Assembly: GCA_030762935.1 (NCBI GenBank)
Contig: CM060887.1
Location: 8,796,501 to 8,860,500 of the forward strand
Reading direction: 5' to 3'
Source of the DNA: Hymenopus coronatus
Lineage: Eukaryota; Arthropoda; Insecta; Mantodea; Hymenopodidae
DNA: 64,000 nt
The notes under the pieces were generated by a model. The model was not told where the DNA came from. It did not search any database and was given only the letters and a program-made list of their open reading frames with translations. Shown piece by piece: positions 21,364 to 31,992 of this stretch; within the stretch, counting starts at the first letter, position 1, and the number at the start of each line of letters is the position of its first letter. A program made the translations under genes and the position numbers.

Positions 21364-21460
21364 AATAACAAATGCATAAATATGGAAAAGAAATCATGCT
21401 ACACATTTATAAGATATTTCTAATGATACCATATAACCTTTTTCTAAACAAAACAAAAGT

Positions 21461-21931
21461 CTGATGTGTTCAATTCACATGACTTCTCTACATCTCTGCA
21501 ACACATTATTGTTAAAGTTCTTATGCATCTATGTACCTCCATTTGTCGTATAAATATCTTTAATATATGATAATTTATTCCAAATCGTTAGTCATTTTTG
21601 AAACATCAAAATTTTCGAAGATATTTCAATATAAAGGGTTGTTGGCGGTGGGGGAGTTTTCTTGTAAATCTTCGTTTCGCATCCTTAGAAGATGTCAAAC
21701 CCAAATACCAAGTTTCGTTTTTAACGGTCTATTCCTTTTTGAGCTATACTGCCCACAGGCATACACACATACATACAGATACCCAGACGGACATTTTTCT
21801 AAAAATGTTTTTTATTTTTTGGATTCAGGGGTCTCAAAACTGTATTTCCGGTGAAAACTTGGTATCAAATTTTTGGGTGCATTACAATATCTTTTCTATA
21901 CACTATGCAAATAGTACGTATAGAGAAAAAA
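21461..21931 (-). mobile_element. R1 copy with large internal deletion
   Basis: Both termini are recognisable. About 400 bases of the middle-to-3' region are gone, with the junction near 21540 (CTATGTACCTCC|ATTTGTCG). The CA core (ATACACACATACATACAG) is present. Confidence 0.8.
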
Positions 21932-21959
21932 ATTCCAATGAAAATGATAGTTAAGTGAG

Positions 21960-22102
21960 TGGAATATTCCTAAAAATATTTGTCTCAAACTTTCTTGGGT
22001 TCAAGGCCCTTAAAACATGTATTTCGCTAAATTCTCGATATAAAATTCTAGAAAGTATAACAATACTTCACCTACTTAGTGTATGTAATAGAGGTAGTAA
22101 AA
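21960..22102 (-). mobile_element. R1-like 5' fragment, divergent
   Basis: Second example of the divergent 5' end (TTCTAGAAAGTATAACAATACTTCACCTACTTAGTG...). It abuts the next minus R1 at its 3' end. Confidence 0.6.
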
Positions 22103-22930
22103 CCTGACGTGATCCATTCACATGACTTTCTCTACATCTCTGCAACAAATTATTATTAAAAAGTTTGTTTCTCCCTACTTCATGCTAATCAAAAAACAAT
22201 TAGCAGAAATAGTCTTATTACTTGCTTCCTTGTAATTAGAAGCGAAATAAGGGAGTACCATAGGTTAAAGTGATAGTCAAAAGCTGGTTGCTATGTGACT
22301 GAAGTTCCTTTGTCTGTATGGAAAGGAGTTGACAAATTCCTGTATGAGAAAAGTATTTTAAAGCTGAATCCAAAAACAAAAAATGCGTCAAAAACGATGT
22401 ACCAAACGAAAAAAAATATATATGTCATAAATTGTGTGTTTTAACGTGTTCTACATTTTTGTGTGGTAAGTTCTTGTCCATCACTTTCGGTATACTACTT
22501 ATGCAAAATTCCGTAAAATGTATCCAGAATAAAGTGGTCTTCATAGGCTATTCCCAGAAAATTCAGATATACATTTTATTTACAGTGTTATTTATTTTTA
22601 ATACCTATATGATATTTTAATCATAATCGTTAGAGCCATTTTTGGGAAAATAAAAATTTTCGAAAAAAGTTCCATGTAAAGGGTAGTTTGGTTTGGAGGG
22701 ATTTTTCTCAAAATGTTCGTGTCGCATTCCTGGAAGATACTAAAACCAAATACCAAGTTTGGTATTTTACCGACTTTTCGTTTTTGAGTTATCGTTTTTC
22801 TGAAAATTATATTTTTTATATAGGGGACACAAAAACATGAATTTCCGGTGAAATCTCGGTATTGAGTTTTTGGGTGGAGTGCAATACCTTTTCTATACAC
22901 TATGTACATAGTACGTGTAGAGAAAGTAAA
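22103..22930 (-). mobile_element. R1 copy, near full length
   Basis: The 3' stem-loop is altered (GACGTGATCCATTCACATG); the 5' palindrome ACTATGTACATAGT is perfect at 22899-22912. The CA core is deleted (CGTTTTTCTGAAAATTA). Confidence 0.9.
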
Positions 22931-23497
22931 TCTAGGTTGTAACGAATGCAGAGATATAGGGAAATGAATCTATACTACAAAGTTATAAGATATATCTAAT
23001 GTATAATGAATAGTATACATATTTGTGAACAAGAACCTTTTTCAAAGGTAACGGACAGAGCCCATGATACAGTTAACATCCAAGACAATAGTGTGATGAA
23101 AACATTCCCATGTGCTTCATTTTCTTCCTTTGTTTTTTCATTGTTTCAGGCAGTGAGAATTCCCATGAATAAATATACGAGAACCCTCACCCCTATCTCC
23201 ACCATTTTCTCTAACAGCTACCCCGCAAAAGAATAAATAAATTAACAAAATGAATATGTACCTCCCGCCCTCCCTTATTCACCCCACTTATACCCTCAAG
23301 AAGGCAAGCTTTGCTCCACTCGGCTTATAAATTATTAAATACCCCGGGAGGCAAACCCGCTACTTACCTTCTTGGAAGAGGCTTCTAAGCGACAATGTCT
23401 TAAACCTCACTCGGCTTCTCTCTTCAGTCTTAGAGAACGAGTATTGTGTTCTCTGCAATGATTATCGGCTTACAACAGATTGCATTTGTATCGCCAA
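22931..23497. other. No feature recognised
   Basis: Unique-looking spacer with C-rich patches (about 23185-23300). No coding similarity or tRNA-like box seen. Confidence 0.4.
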
Positions 23498-23556
23498 TAC
23501 TAGGGTCGGCTGATAAGTCCCGGGCTTATCAATGAAAACAGCATTTACACAAGAAA

Positions 23557-24371
23557 TCAAATGTGTTCCGTTCACATGACTTTCTCCACACGTCTGCTAC
23601 AAACTTAATGCTTATCAGTAAAAAATTAGCAGAAATAGTCTTATTACTTGCTTCCTTGTAAGTAGAAGCGAAATAAGGAAGTACCATAGATTAAAGTGAT
23701 AGTCAAAAGCTGGTTGCTATGTGTCTGAAGTTCCTTTGTTTGTATGGACACGAGTTCACAAAGTCCTGTATGAGAAATGTTTAAGTTTTTTATAGCTGAA
23801 ACCAAAAACAAAGAATATCTCAAAAGCAATCACCTCCACGAAAAAATGTATGTAACATAAATTGTGTGTTTTAAAGTGCTCCACATTTGTTGTGTGGTAA
23901 GTTTTTGTCCATCTCTTACGGTTTAGCAGTTATGCAAAATTCCGTAAAATTGGCCCACAATAAAGCAGTCTTCGGAGGCTATTCCCAGAAAATTCAAAAT
24001 ATACATTTTATTTGTCAGGTAAATACTTTAATATACGATATTTTAATCAAAATTGTTAGAGCCATTTTTTAGAAAATCAAAACTTTCGAAAAAAGTTCTA
24101 TGTAAAGGGTAGTCGGGGTGGGGAGATTTTTATCAAAATCTTTGTGTCGCATCATTGGGAGAAACTAAACTTAAGTACCAAGTTTGGTATTTTACCGACT
24201 TTTCGTTTTCGAGTTATCGTGTTCACGCACACAAGGACCTTTTTCTGAAAATACTATTTTTGTATACAGGGGACTCTAAAACATATATTTCCGGTGAAAT
24301 ATCGGTATCGAATATTTTGGTGGAGTGCAATACCTTCTCTATACACTATGTATAGTACGTATAGAGAAAGT
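23557..24371 (-). mobile_element. R1 copy, full length, in mariner 3' UTR
   Basis: From TCAAATGTGTTCCGTTCACATG to TATAGTACGTATAGAGAAAGT. The palindrome is shortened (ACTATGTATAGTACG). The HTH-like GT core is nearly gone (TTCACGCACACAAGG). Confidence 0.9.
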
Positions 24372-25110
24372 AAAAATTAGCAGAAATTGTCTCTTAACTT
24401 GCTTCCTTGTTAGTAGAAGCGAAATAAGGGGGTACCATAGGTTAAAGCGACAGTCAAAAGCTGGTTGCTATGTGACTGAAGTTCCTTTGTTTGTATGGAC
24501 AAGAGTTGACAAAGTCCTGTATGAGAAAAATATAATTTTTTAAAGCTGAAACCAAAAACAAGTAATATCTCAAAAATTATCAGTACCACGAAAAATGTGT
24601 ATACATATAAATTCTGTACTTTAATGTGCTCTAAATTTTTTGTGTGTAAAGTTTTTGTCCATCTGTTACGGTTTCGCAGTTATTGAAAATTCTGTAAAAT
24701 TCATTCTGAATAAAGCAGTCTTCAGAGGTTATTCCCAGAAGATTCAAGATATATATATTATTTGTCAGATAAACATCCTTAATATACGATATTTTAAACA
24801 TTTTTAAAAAAATCAAAATTTTCGAGAAAAAGAAGTTCCATGTATAGGGTAACCGAATGTGGGAGAGTTTTCTTGAAAATCTTCGTGTCGCATCCTTGGA
24901 AGATACCAAGCTTAAATACCAAATTTCGTATTTAAACAGTCTTTGCGATTTTGAGCTGTACTCTCCACAGGGATCTTTTACGAAAAATACTTTTTTTGGA
25001 TTCATGGGGATCTAAAACATATATTTGCGGTGAAATCTCGGTATCGAATTTTTTGGTGGAGTGCAATACCTTCTCTATACACTATGTACATAGTACTTGT
25101 AGAGAAAGTA
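24372..25110 (-). mobile_element. R1 copy, 3'-truncated
   Basis: Begins at AAAAATTAGCAG, so the stem-loop and subterminal repeat are lost. The 5' end is intact (ACTATGTACATAGTACTTGTAGAGAAAGTAAAAG). It is head-to-tail with the preceding copy. Confidence 0.85.
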
Positions 25111-25321
25111 AAAGTTACTTTATTTCTCAACAATGTCCAGAAAGGGTAACACGTATGTCATATCGGTGTTATAATTTAATTAAAGTATTTCTTAGTGTCA
25201 TTTATCAAGGTCGTCAAAGTATCTGCCTTGTATTTTATGGACCTTCAGAAATTGTACGTTTGGGAAGGCTTAAAACTGCTGGGGAAACGCTAGAAAAAGT
25301 ATATCAAGGTGAAAGGAGATA

Positions 25322-26305
25322 ATGTTGTGTTGTGTTTCATTCACATGGCTTTCTGTACATCTCTGCAACAAATTATTCTATTTACTCCATCTAATCAAGA
25401 AAAAATTAACAGAATTAGTCTTATTACTTGCTTCCTTGTAAGTAGATGGACAGGAGTTGGCAAATTGCTGTATGAGAAAAGTTTTTCCAAGCTGAAACAG
25501 AAAACAAGGAATATCTATAAAACGATCAACTCCACAAATAAAATGTGTATAACATAAATTGTGTGTTTTAAAGTTCTCTACATTTTTGTGTGATAAGTTT
25601 TTGTCCATCTCTTACGGTTTGGCAGTTATACAAAATTCTGTAAAATTCATCCAGAATAGTCTTCAGAGACTATTCGCAGAAAATTCAAGATATATATTTT
25701 ATTTAGCATGTAAATATCTTATATATAAGATAATGATAATGATATTTGAGGGCGCTCGACTGCCGAGGTCATTAAAAACTTGGCAATAATCAGTAATAAA
25801 ACACCATTTAAAAGAAAACAAAGGTAAAAGTAGAGCTAAAATAGTATAAAACCTTAAGTATAAGCACTATCCATTCCTGTAATCAGAGCTGGAGATAAAA
25901 CTACGTCTAAAACGGATACATTAACATTAAAAACGAGCTATTTAAAAGTTAACAAATCTGCTTCATTATAAATCCATACCAGACTAAAACCTCAAGGTAA
26001 AAGAAAATTGTGCTAAAAATTTAAAACCCTGTCAACTGCTCTTGGACCTCGTCTTGCCCAGAGATGATCGAATTAACTGTAAGACATTTTAGTCAAAATC
26101 ACATTAGCCATTTTTGAGATAGTCAACATTTTCGAAAAATTTTCCATGTAAAGGGTAGTTTGCGGGGGGGATTTTCTTGAAAACCGTCGTGTCGCATCCT
26201 TGGAAGAGACCAAACTTAAATACCAAGTTTGGTATTTAACGATATTTACGTTTTTAAACTAAGCGGCCCAAATCATACACACATTGACCTTTTTCCAAAA
26301 AACGG
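25322..26305 (-). mobile_element. R1 copy with 330-bp insert, 5'-truncated
   Basis: R1 sequence from the stem-loop (TTTCATTCACATGG) is interrupted at about 25738 and resumes at about 26070 (ACATTTTAGTCAAAATCAC...). It stops in the CA core, right where a plus-oriented R1 starts. Confidence 0.8.
25738..26070. other. Unknown ~330-bp insert in R1
   Basis: AT-rich block beginning TATTTGAGGGCGCTCGACTGCC and ending near GATGATCGAATTAACTG, flanked by R1 halves. No ORF, tRNA-like box or terminal repeat is obvious. It may be a short non-autonomous element. Confidence 0.5.
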
Positions 26306-27328
26306 TTATTACTTTCTCTACACGTACTATCTACATACTGTATAAATAAGTTATTGCAATGCAACCAAAAATTCGATACCGAGATTTCATCGGAAATACA
26401 TGTTTTGTGACCCCCTGAATACAAAAAACCTTTTTTAGAAAAATGACCGTGTGTGTGTATGTGTGTGTGTTTGTGTGTGGGCAGCATAACTCAAAAACGA
26501 AAAGACCGTTGAATACCAAAACTGGTATTCAAGTTTGATATCTTCCAAGGATGCGAAGATTTTCAAGAAAATCCCCTCCCCCCAACTACCCTTTACATCG
26601 AATTTTTTTCGAACATTTTTAATTTTCTTAAAAATGGCTCTAACGATTTTGATTAAAACATCGAATATTCAAGATATTTACCTGACAAATAAAATGTGGC
26701 CGCGCCGTGGCCGAATGGTTGGACCACTTGCCTCTCACCTAGACGGCCTGTGTTCAATCCCAAGCGACCGCATGTGAGATTTGTGGTGGACAAACCGGCG
26801 CTGGGGCGGGTTTTCTCCGGGTACTCCGGTTTCCCCCGCCATCTCATTCCACCGGTGCTCCATCATCATTCATGTATCATCAGTGTCACCGCCTGCGGTG
26901 CCATAAGTAGTTAAAGCGGGCGTTAAACACTACTAAAAAAAATAAAATAAAATGTATATTTTGAATTTTCTGGGAATAGCCTCTCAAGACTACTTTATTC
27001 TAGATGAATTTGACGGAATTTTGCATAACTGCTAAACCGTAAGAGATTGACAATAACTTACCATACAATGTAGAACACATCAAAACACCAAATTTATGTC
27101 ACATACATTTTTTTCGTGGAGTTGATCGTTTTTTAGATATTCCTTGTTTTTGGTTTCAGCTTTGAAAAACACACTTTTCTCATACAGGAATGTGTCAACT
27201 CCTGTCCATACAAACACAGGAACTTCAGTCACATAGCAACCAGCTTTTGACTATCACTTTTACCTATTGTATTCCCTTATTTCGCTTCTACTTACAAGGA
27301 AGCAAGTAATAAGACTATTTGTGCTAGT
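26306..27328 (+). mobile_element. R1 copy, SINE-interrupted, 3'-truncated
   Basis: 5' end ATT|ACTTTCTCTACACGTAC, GT core 26450-26475, split by the S1 SINE at 26698-26944. It ends at ACTATTTGTGCTAG, abutting an inverted R1 5' fragment. Confidence 0.85.
26698..26944 (+). mobile_element. S1 tRNA-derived SINE, full length
   Basis: A tRNA-like head (GCGCCGTGGCCGAATGGTTGG ... GTGTTCAATCCC B box), then CGACCGCATGTGAGATTTG, CGGGTACTCCGGTTTCCCCC, ATTCATGTATCATCAGTGTC, GGGCGTTAAAC and an A-rich tail. It is flanked by a perfect 11-base target duplication, AAATAAAATGT (26687-26697 and 26945-26955), inside R1. This is the best-preserved S1 here. Confidence 0.9.
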
Positions 27329-27420
27329 ATATTTCCGTTGAAATCACGGTATCGAATTTTCAGGTGGAATGCATTACTTGCTCTATACACTATGTACATA
27401 ATACGTGTAGAGAAAGTAAC
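27329..27420 (-). mobile_element. R1 5' fragment
   Basis: Inverted R1 5' end (TATATTTCCGTTGAAATCACGG...ACTATGTACATAATACGTGTAGAGAAAGTAA) joined to the broken 3' end of the previous plus copy. Confidence 0.8.
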
Positions 27421-27852
27421 AATTGATACCAAAAATAATTTGATTTTCTACCTTTTTATAAGGACGTAACGCCCCTCGCAGTAGCGAAAATAGAAACATC
27501 CTGTTGATATGTGCAGTGTGTGTTATTACGTGCGTCTGGTGTTGCCGGAGTGCGTTCTGGTTTTCTCTCTCAAACTTGAGGAGCTTAATTTTTTCTGGTG
27601 AAGTTTTTTTCTGTGTCTTTCTTCGCGTGATGTGAAGCTGTCTGTGTGTGACACGTTCTCCACCTTTACAACCCCCGCCCTCCCCGGCAACCCGCCTTGC
27701 GAATTTACTCTCTCTCCGCTACAGACGCACAGCGACGCTGCCAACCTTCGTTTTGCTTTCTTCCTCGCTATGTTCTAGACTGCCTCGGCTGTGGCAAATA
27801 TCCTCTTCTGGGTCACGCTTAAACAGAACTGAATTAACTAGGTGCTTTTAAA
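27421..27852. other. No gene defended; GC-richer stretch
   Basis: 27490-27830 is clearly GC-richer than its surroundings, with short overlapping open frames on both strands. None resembles a known family, and there is no terminal repeat. It could be part of a host exon or of an unrecognised element. Confidence 0.35.
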
Positions 27853-28592
27853 AAATCTGATATGTTCCATTCACATAACATAAATAGTCTTATTACTTGC
27901 TCCCTTGTGAGTAGAAGTGAAATAAGGGAGTACCACAGGTTAGAGTGATAGTCAAAAGCTGATTTCTATGTGACTGAAGTTCATTTGTTTGTACGGACAG
28001 GAGTTGAAAAATTCCTGTATGAGAAAAGTAAGTTTTTCAAAGCTGAAACCAAAAACAAGGAATGTCTAAAAAAACAATAAACTCCACAAAAATGTATGAC
28101 ATAAATAGTGTGTTTTATCGTGATTTACATTTCTTGGGAAGTAAGAATTTTGTCTATCTCTTACGGTTTATCAGCTATGCAAAATTCAGTAAAAATCATC
28201 CAGAATAAGAAAGTCTTTTGAGGCTATTCCCAGAAAATTCAAGATATTCAATTTATTTGGCAAGTAAATATCTTAAATGTGTGAGATTTTAATCAAAATC
28301 TTTAGAGTCATTTTTAAGAAAATCCAAATGTTCTAACTTTTTTCTATGTAAAGAGTAGTTGGCGGTGGTGGGATTTTCTTGAAAATCTTCCTGTCGCATT
28401 CTTTGAAGATACCAAAGTTAAATACCAACTTTAGTTTTAAACGGTCTTTTCGTTTTTGAGTTATGCTTCCACAGGCGCATACATACGGACCTTTATCCAA
28501 AAATGCTTCACTGCATCACGGTATGCAGTTTTTGGATGAAATTCAATACCTTCTCTATACACTATGCACATAGTACGTGTAGAGAAAGTAAT
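27853..28592 (-). mobile_element. R1 copy with 3' deletion
   Basis: The stem-loop (GATATGTTCCATTCACATAAC) is joined directly to ATAAATAGTCTTATTAC, losing the hairpin region. The 5' palindrome is ACTATGCACATAGT. Confidence 0.85.
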
Positions 28593-28885
28593 AAGAAGTG
28601 TTGCATTCTACCTACTTCATGCTAATTGAGGTAAATATTAGTAAAAATGGTCTTATTTAAAGATTACGAAAGAGACACAAAGGAAGAACACATACATATA
28701 ATGCCGAATGTAATCATAGATGGGGTTCCTAACGTTTCTAGATAGAACACATACAGCGTCAATGGCTCACTCCCACATCTCCTGAACACCAGGCGGCACT
28801 GCGAATGAGCGTCCCAACGTCAGAATTTTGGAGACATGACCGAAGACACATAGCTGCTGCAGTTTTTAACATTCAGTTTTATGTT
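28593..28885. other. R1 scrap and unassigned sequence
   Basis: 28605-28660 is a degraded minus R1 piece (ACTTCATGCTAATTGAGG...). The rest is unique-looking, with no gene recognised. Confidence 0.45.
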
Positions 28886-29170
28886 GAAAGACCCGTAACT
28901 TCAGTTGAAGTTCTTTTACTGGTCCCTAAAACCAAAGGTTGCAGATTCAAACCTGGCTGTGGATGACCAATTCTTTTGGGATTTAAAAATCCTTAGCACG
29001 GCTTCCTTCGAACCAGTGGTGCCATGTAATATTTATTTACACGTAAAAGAACCTCATATTTTAAAAGGAGAAGATCCCTAGTAAAAGTTGCCCGCTGTTT
29101 CGTGTCCGCAAATCGTCCTTGCAGTGCCATCTGTGGGTGGTTATTTCTCCTTATCATCTCCTTATCTACG
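28886..29170 (+). mobile_element. Candidate tRNA-derived SINE
   Basis: CTTTTACTGGTCCCTAAAACC followed by a B-box-like GGTTGCAGATTCAAACC, then ATTTATTTACACGTAAAAGAACC, a phrase common in tRNA-type SINE bodies. There is no clear target duplication, and only one copy is in the window. Confidence 0.45.
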
Positions 29171-29271
29171 ACACGGCAATAAAGAAAACTCGGTAAATGC
29201 CAAATGAGACATTTAATTTTACTAACGATTTTGAAGAAACTCTTCCTCCTGAACTATCCTCTACATACAAA

Positions 29272-30091
29272 AAAAATATGCGTTCCATTCACATGACCTT
29301 CTCTACATCTCTGCAACAAATTACTGATAAAAATCTTATTCTTCTATTTACTTAATGATAATTGAGAAAAATATATCAGAAATAGTCTTACTTGATCAGA
29401 ATTACTTGCTTCCTTGTAAGTAGAAGTGAAATAAGGGAGTACCATAGGCTAAACTGGCAGTCAAAGGCTGGTTGCTATGTGATAAGGTTCCTTTGTTTGT
29501 AAGGACAGAAGTTCACTAATTCCTGTATGAGAAAAGTATGTTTTTTAAAGCTCAAACTAAAAGCCAGGAATATCTTAAAAACAACTATGTCCAGGAAAAA
29601 AATGTATTTAGCATAAATGATGTGTTCTACATTTTCAGCGTGGTAAGCTTTTGTCCATCCCTTACGGTCCGTCAAATTCATCCAAAATAATCTTCAGAGA
29701 GGTTATTCCCAGGAAATATATAGGTATCTTAAATATACGAGATTTTAATCAAAATCGTTACAGCCATTTTTAAGAAAAAGCAAATTTTCGAAACTTTTTC
29801 CATGTAAAGGGTAGTTTGGGGTGAGGGGTTTTTCTTGAAAATCTTCGTGTCGCATCCTTGGAAGATGCCAAACTTAAATACTAAGTTTGGTTTTTAACGA
29901 TCTTTTCATTTTTGAACTATGCTACCCACAGACACACACACATAGAGGTATTTTTCTAAAAATGCTTTTTGTTTTTATTCAGGGGGTCTCAAAAAATGTA
30001 TTTCCGATGAAATCTCGGTATCGAATCTTTGGGTGCATTACAATACCTTCTCTTTACACTATGTACATAGTACACATAGAGAAAATAAAAA
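29272..30091 (-). mobile_element. R1 copy, full length
   Basis: 3' end (ATATGCGTTCCATTCACATG) and 5' palindrome ACTATGTACATAGT (30058-30071), followed by ACACATAGAGAAAATAAAAA. The CA core is short. Confidence 0.9.
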
Positions 30092-30104
30092 TCTAAAATG
30101 TTGT

Positions 30105-30345
30105 TTCTCGAAAATAGCTCTTAACGGTTTTGACTAAAATACGGTATATTAAAGATGTATACATGAAAATAAAATGTACATTTAGAATGTTCTGGAAACA
30201 GTCTCTGAATGAATGTTGCATAACTAGTAAACCGTCAGAAAGACCAAAACATGCTATATAATATGTATATCCGGTCTCTATTACGTGGGCAATCAGGTTG
30301 TAAAACATTTATGACTAACGCTTTAGCCTGTGTATTCCCTTTACA
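30105..30345 (+). mobile_element. R1 internal fragment
   Basis: Degraded plus copy from CTCGAAAATAGCTCTTAACG to GTGTATTCCCTTTA, with a deletion in the middle. It is the first of three short plus pieces in a row. Confidence 0.6.
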
Positions 30346-30349
30346 TTTT

Positions 30350-30665
30350 CGGATGCCAACATTTTTCTAAAATTTATGTCATATACATTTTTTTTCGTGG
30401 AGTTGATCGTTTTTTTAGATATTCCTTTTTTTTTTTGGTTTCAGCTTTGAAACTTATACTTTTCTCATACGGAATTTGTCAAGTCCTGTCCATACAAACA
30501 AAGGAACTTCAGTCACATAGCAACCAGCTTTTGACTATCAGTATAGCCCATAGTAGTCCCTTATTTGCCTTCTACTTCCATGGAAGCAAGTAATAGGACC
30601 ATTTCTGCTAATTTTTCTAAATTGTAATTTGTTGCAGAGAAAGTCATGTGAATGCAACACATCAG
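30350..30665 (+). mobile_element. R1 3' third
   Basis: From AATTTATGTCATATACATTTTT to the 3' end (GAGAAAGTCATGTGAATGCAACACATCAGA). The GCTAAT hairpin is largely lost. Confidence 0.8.
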
Positions 30666-30800
30666 ACGTTTGTTGTTGTAGTCATCCAAAAGAAACACAG
30701 TTTCAATGTCACAGCGATTAGCTTTTAATTGAGGATTACTTTGATTTAATGTATTCCCTTATTTCCGTTTTATATATGGAAATAAGTAAAAAGTCAAATT
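30666..30800 (+). mobile_element. R1 3' fragment, decayed
   Basis: Weak match to the CAACCAGCTTTTGACTATC...CTTATTTCGCTTCTAC block of R1, directly after the previous copy's end. Confidence 0.45.
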
Positions 30801-30851
30801 ATGCTCACGTTTATATCAATTAGTAAACATAAAAATGAAATATACAGGGGA

Positions 30852-31053
30852 TGTTGTCAACGCCACGTGGTTAGAACCATTGCCTCCTACCTAGGCAGTC
30901 TGGGTTCGATCCCAAGTGCCTTCATGCCTAGTTATGGACCGACCACCCGTTCCAGCTTCTCCATTCTATGGTTTCGTGCCGTCGGCTCCCCGACAGGCTT
31001 CTGACCACTATGCACCCTCTTGTAGGAGAGCGTCCGTCCTAAAAAAAAAAAAA
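30852..31053 (+). mobile_element. S4 tRNA-derived SINE
   Basis: tRNA-like head (CACGTGGTTAGAACCATTGC with an A-box shape; GGGTTCGATCCC B box at about 30902-30913), then a C-rich body with CCGTCGGCTCCCCGACAGGC and an A(13) tail at about 31040. Only copy of its family in the window. Confidence 0.75.
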
Positions 31054-31124
31054 CCCGCAAAGATAAGCCGACTACGAAGAAAATAGTAAAATAACAAATT
31101 TGTAGAAATAATTTGTTACCAACT

Positions 31125-31166
31125 GGGTACGAAAGTTATATGAACACATCAGAACTTTTTCAGAAC
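31125..31166 (+). mobile_element. R1 3' scrap
   Basis: CGAAAGTTATATGAACACATCAGAACTTTTTC keeps the R1 3' terminal layout. It flanks the truncated end of F2 copy B. Confidence 0.5.
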
Positions 31167-31199
31167 TTTGCAATTTCTTTGAATACTACCCAACCCTAG

Positions 31200-31806
31200 G
31201 GAATGCATATGTGCCAGTACGCCACGTATCACGACACTTCCTCTGGAATGAAAAAAATAATGATAAAAACATTTACTCTATGACATAAACTCACGACCTT
31301 TGGGATAGAAGCTTCTCGCGTTACGGATTAAGCCACCAAAGCAGTTGAAAAAACGCCTTCAAATGATTAGTTCGAGATTTTACACATTTTTGCGACATTA
31401 TATCTTTTTTTTTTTACTCAAACACACACACATTCACACTCACATACAAACTTCCAGATTCTGTGGGGGATAGGGAATAATTCTGGCTAGAGAAAAGTTC
31501 CCCGCCCCAGCCGGGAATCGAACCCGGGACCGAAGTCAGCTTGCTGACCACTCGAACGCGGAGGCAGTCTGACATATCTTGAGAACGTTAGTAACGAGCT
31601 TCTATACTCGGACATCAGTTTTAAAGACATTCTAAGCCATTTTTCCAACCTGCTTTGCTTTAACACCGACTTATCAGCACCTGATACCCACACGTTTAAC
31701 GTTATGTTTATCCGGGGACCATGCATCGCCGATCTCAAATTACTTATATTAGTCACGTGCACAATCTCGCAAATTATTTCGGAGTAGTTCATTAACATCC
31801 TCTATA
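31200..31806 (-). mobile_element. F2 element, second copy
   Basis: Inverted copy of the 5803-6491 element (for example CACGTGCACAATCTC, GATCTCAAATTACTTATAT, CCAAAGCAGTTGAAAAAACG in complement). The outer end CATTAACATCCTCTATA is at 31806; the opposite terminus is lost near 31200. It lacks the tRNA-Glu-like insert of copy A and carries its own SINE at 31406-31573. Confidence 0.8.
31406..31573 (-). mobile_element. S5 tRNA-derived SINE in F2
   Basis: On the minus strand it has a tRNA-like head GCGTTCGAGTGGTCAGCAAG and B box GGGTTCGATTCCCGG, then a CCCTATCCCCCACAG body, GTGTGTGTGTTTGAGT and an A tail. It is flanked by ATATCT (31400-31405 and 31574-31579). F2 copy A has the uninterrupted site, so it is a clean young insertion of about 168 bp. 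Confidence 0.85.
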
Positions 31807-31809
31807 TAT

Positions 31810-31810
<1 letters not shown>

Positions 31811-31868
<58 letters not shown>
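31811..31868. repeat. (CA)n microsatellite
   Basis: About 29 uninterrupted CA units, immediately outside the F2 copy B terminus. Confidence 0.95.
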
Positions 31869-31871
<3 letters not shown>

Positions 31872-31992
31872 CCACGATCAAAAACGTTTTCGAATAACCA
31901 GCGAAAGTAATGTAATTCGCCGTTAAGCTTAAACTGTAGAAGTAGAAGGAACCAGCAAAAGAATCACCTTTCAGAATGAAATATTAGTGCCA

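Larger units (their letters stand above)
23500..25320 (-). pseudogene. mariner 3' end, split by two R1 copies
   Basis: The terminal repeat CTAGGGTCGGCTGATAAG starts at 23500 after TA and matches the right ends at 12816 and 16798. The 3' UTR (AATGAAAACAGCATTT) runs to 23556. Two minus R1 copies fill 23557-25110, and the mariner resumes at about 25111. Read on the minus strand it gives ...GRYFDDLDK...VEK-stop, the transposase C-terminus, fading out by 25320. Only about 260 bases of mariner remain. Confidence 0.8.

Noticed and set aside
26698..26790. Possible functional tRNA genes at the tRNA-like heads (26.7, 30.9, 34.2, 39.0, 58.8, 61.4 kb)
   Set aside because: A and B boxes are present, but acceptor stems do not pair, and each head is followed by a SINE body. 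They are SINE promoters, not tRNA genes.
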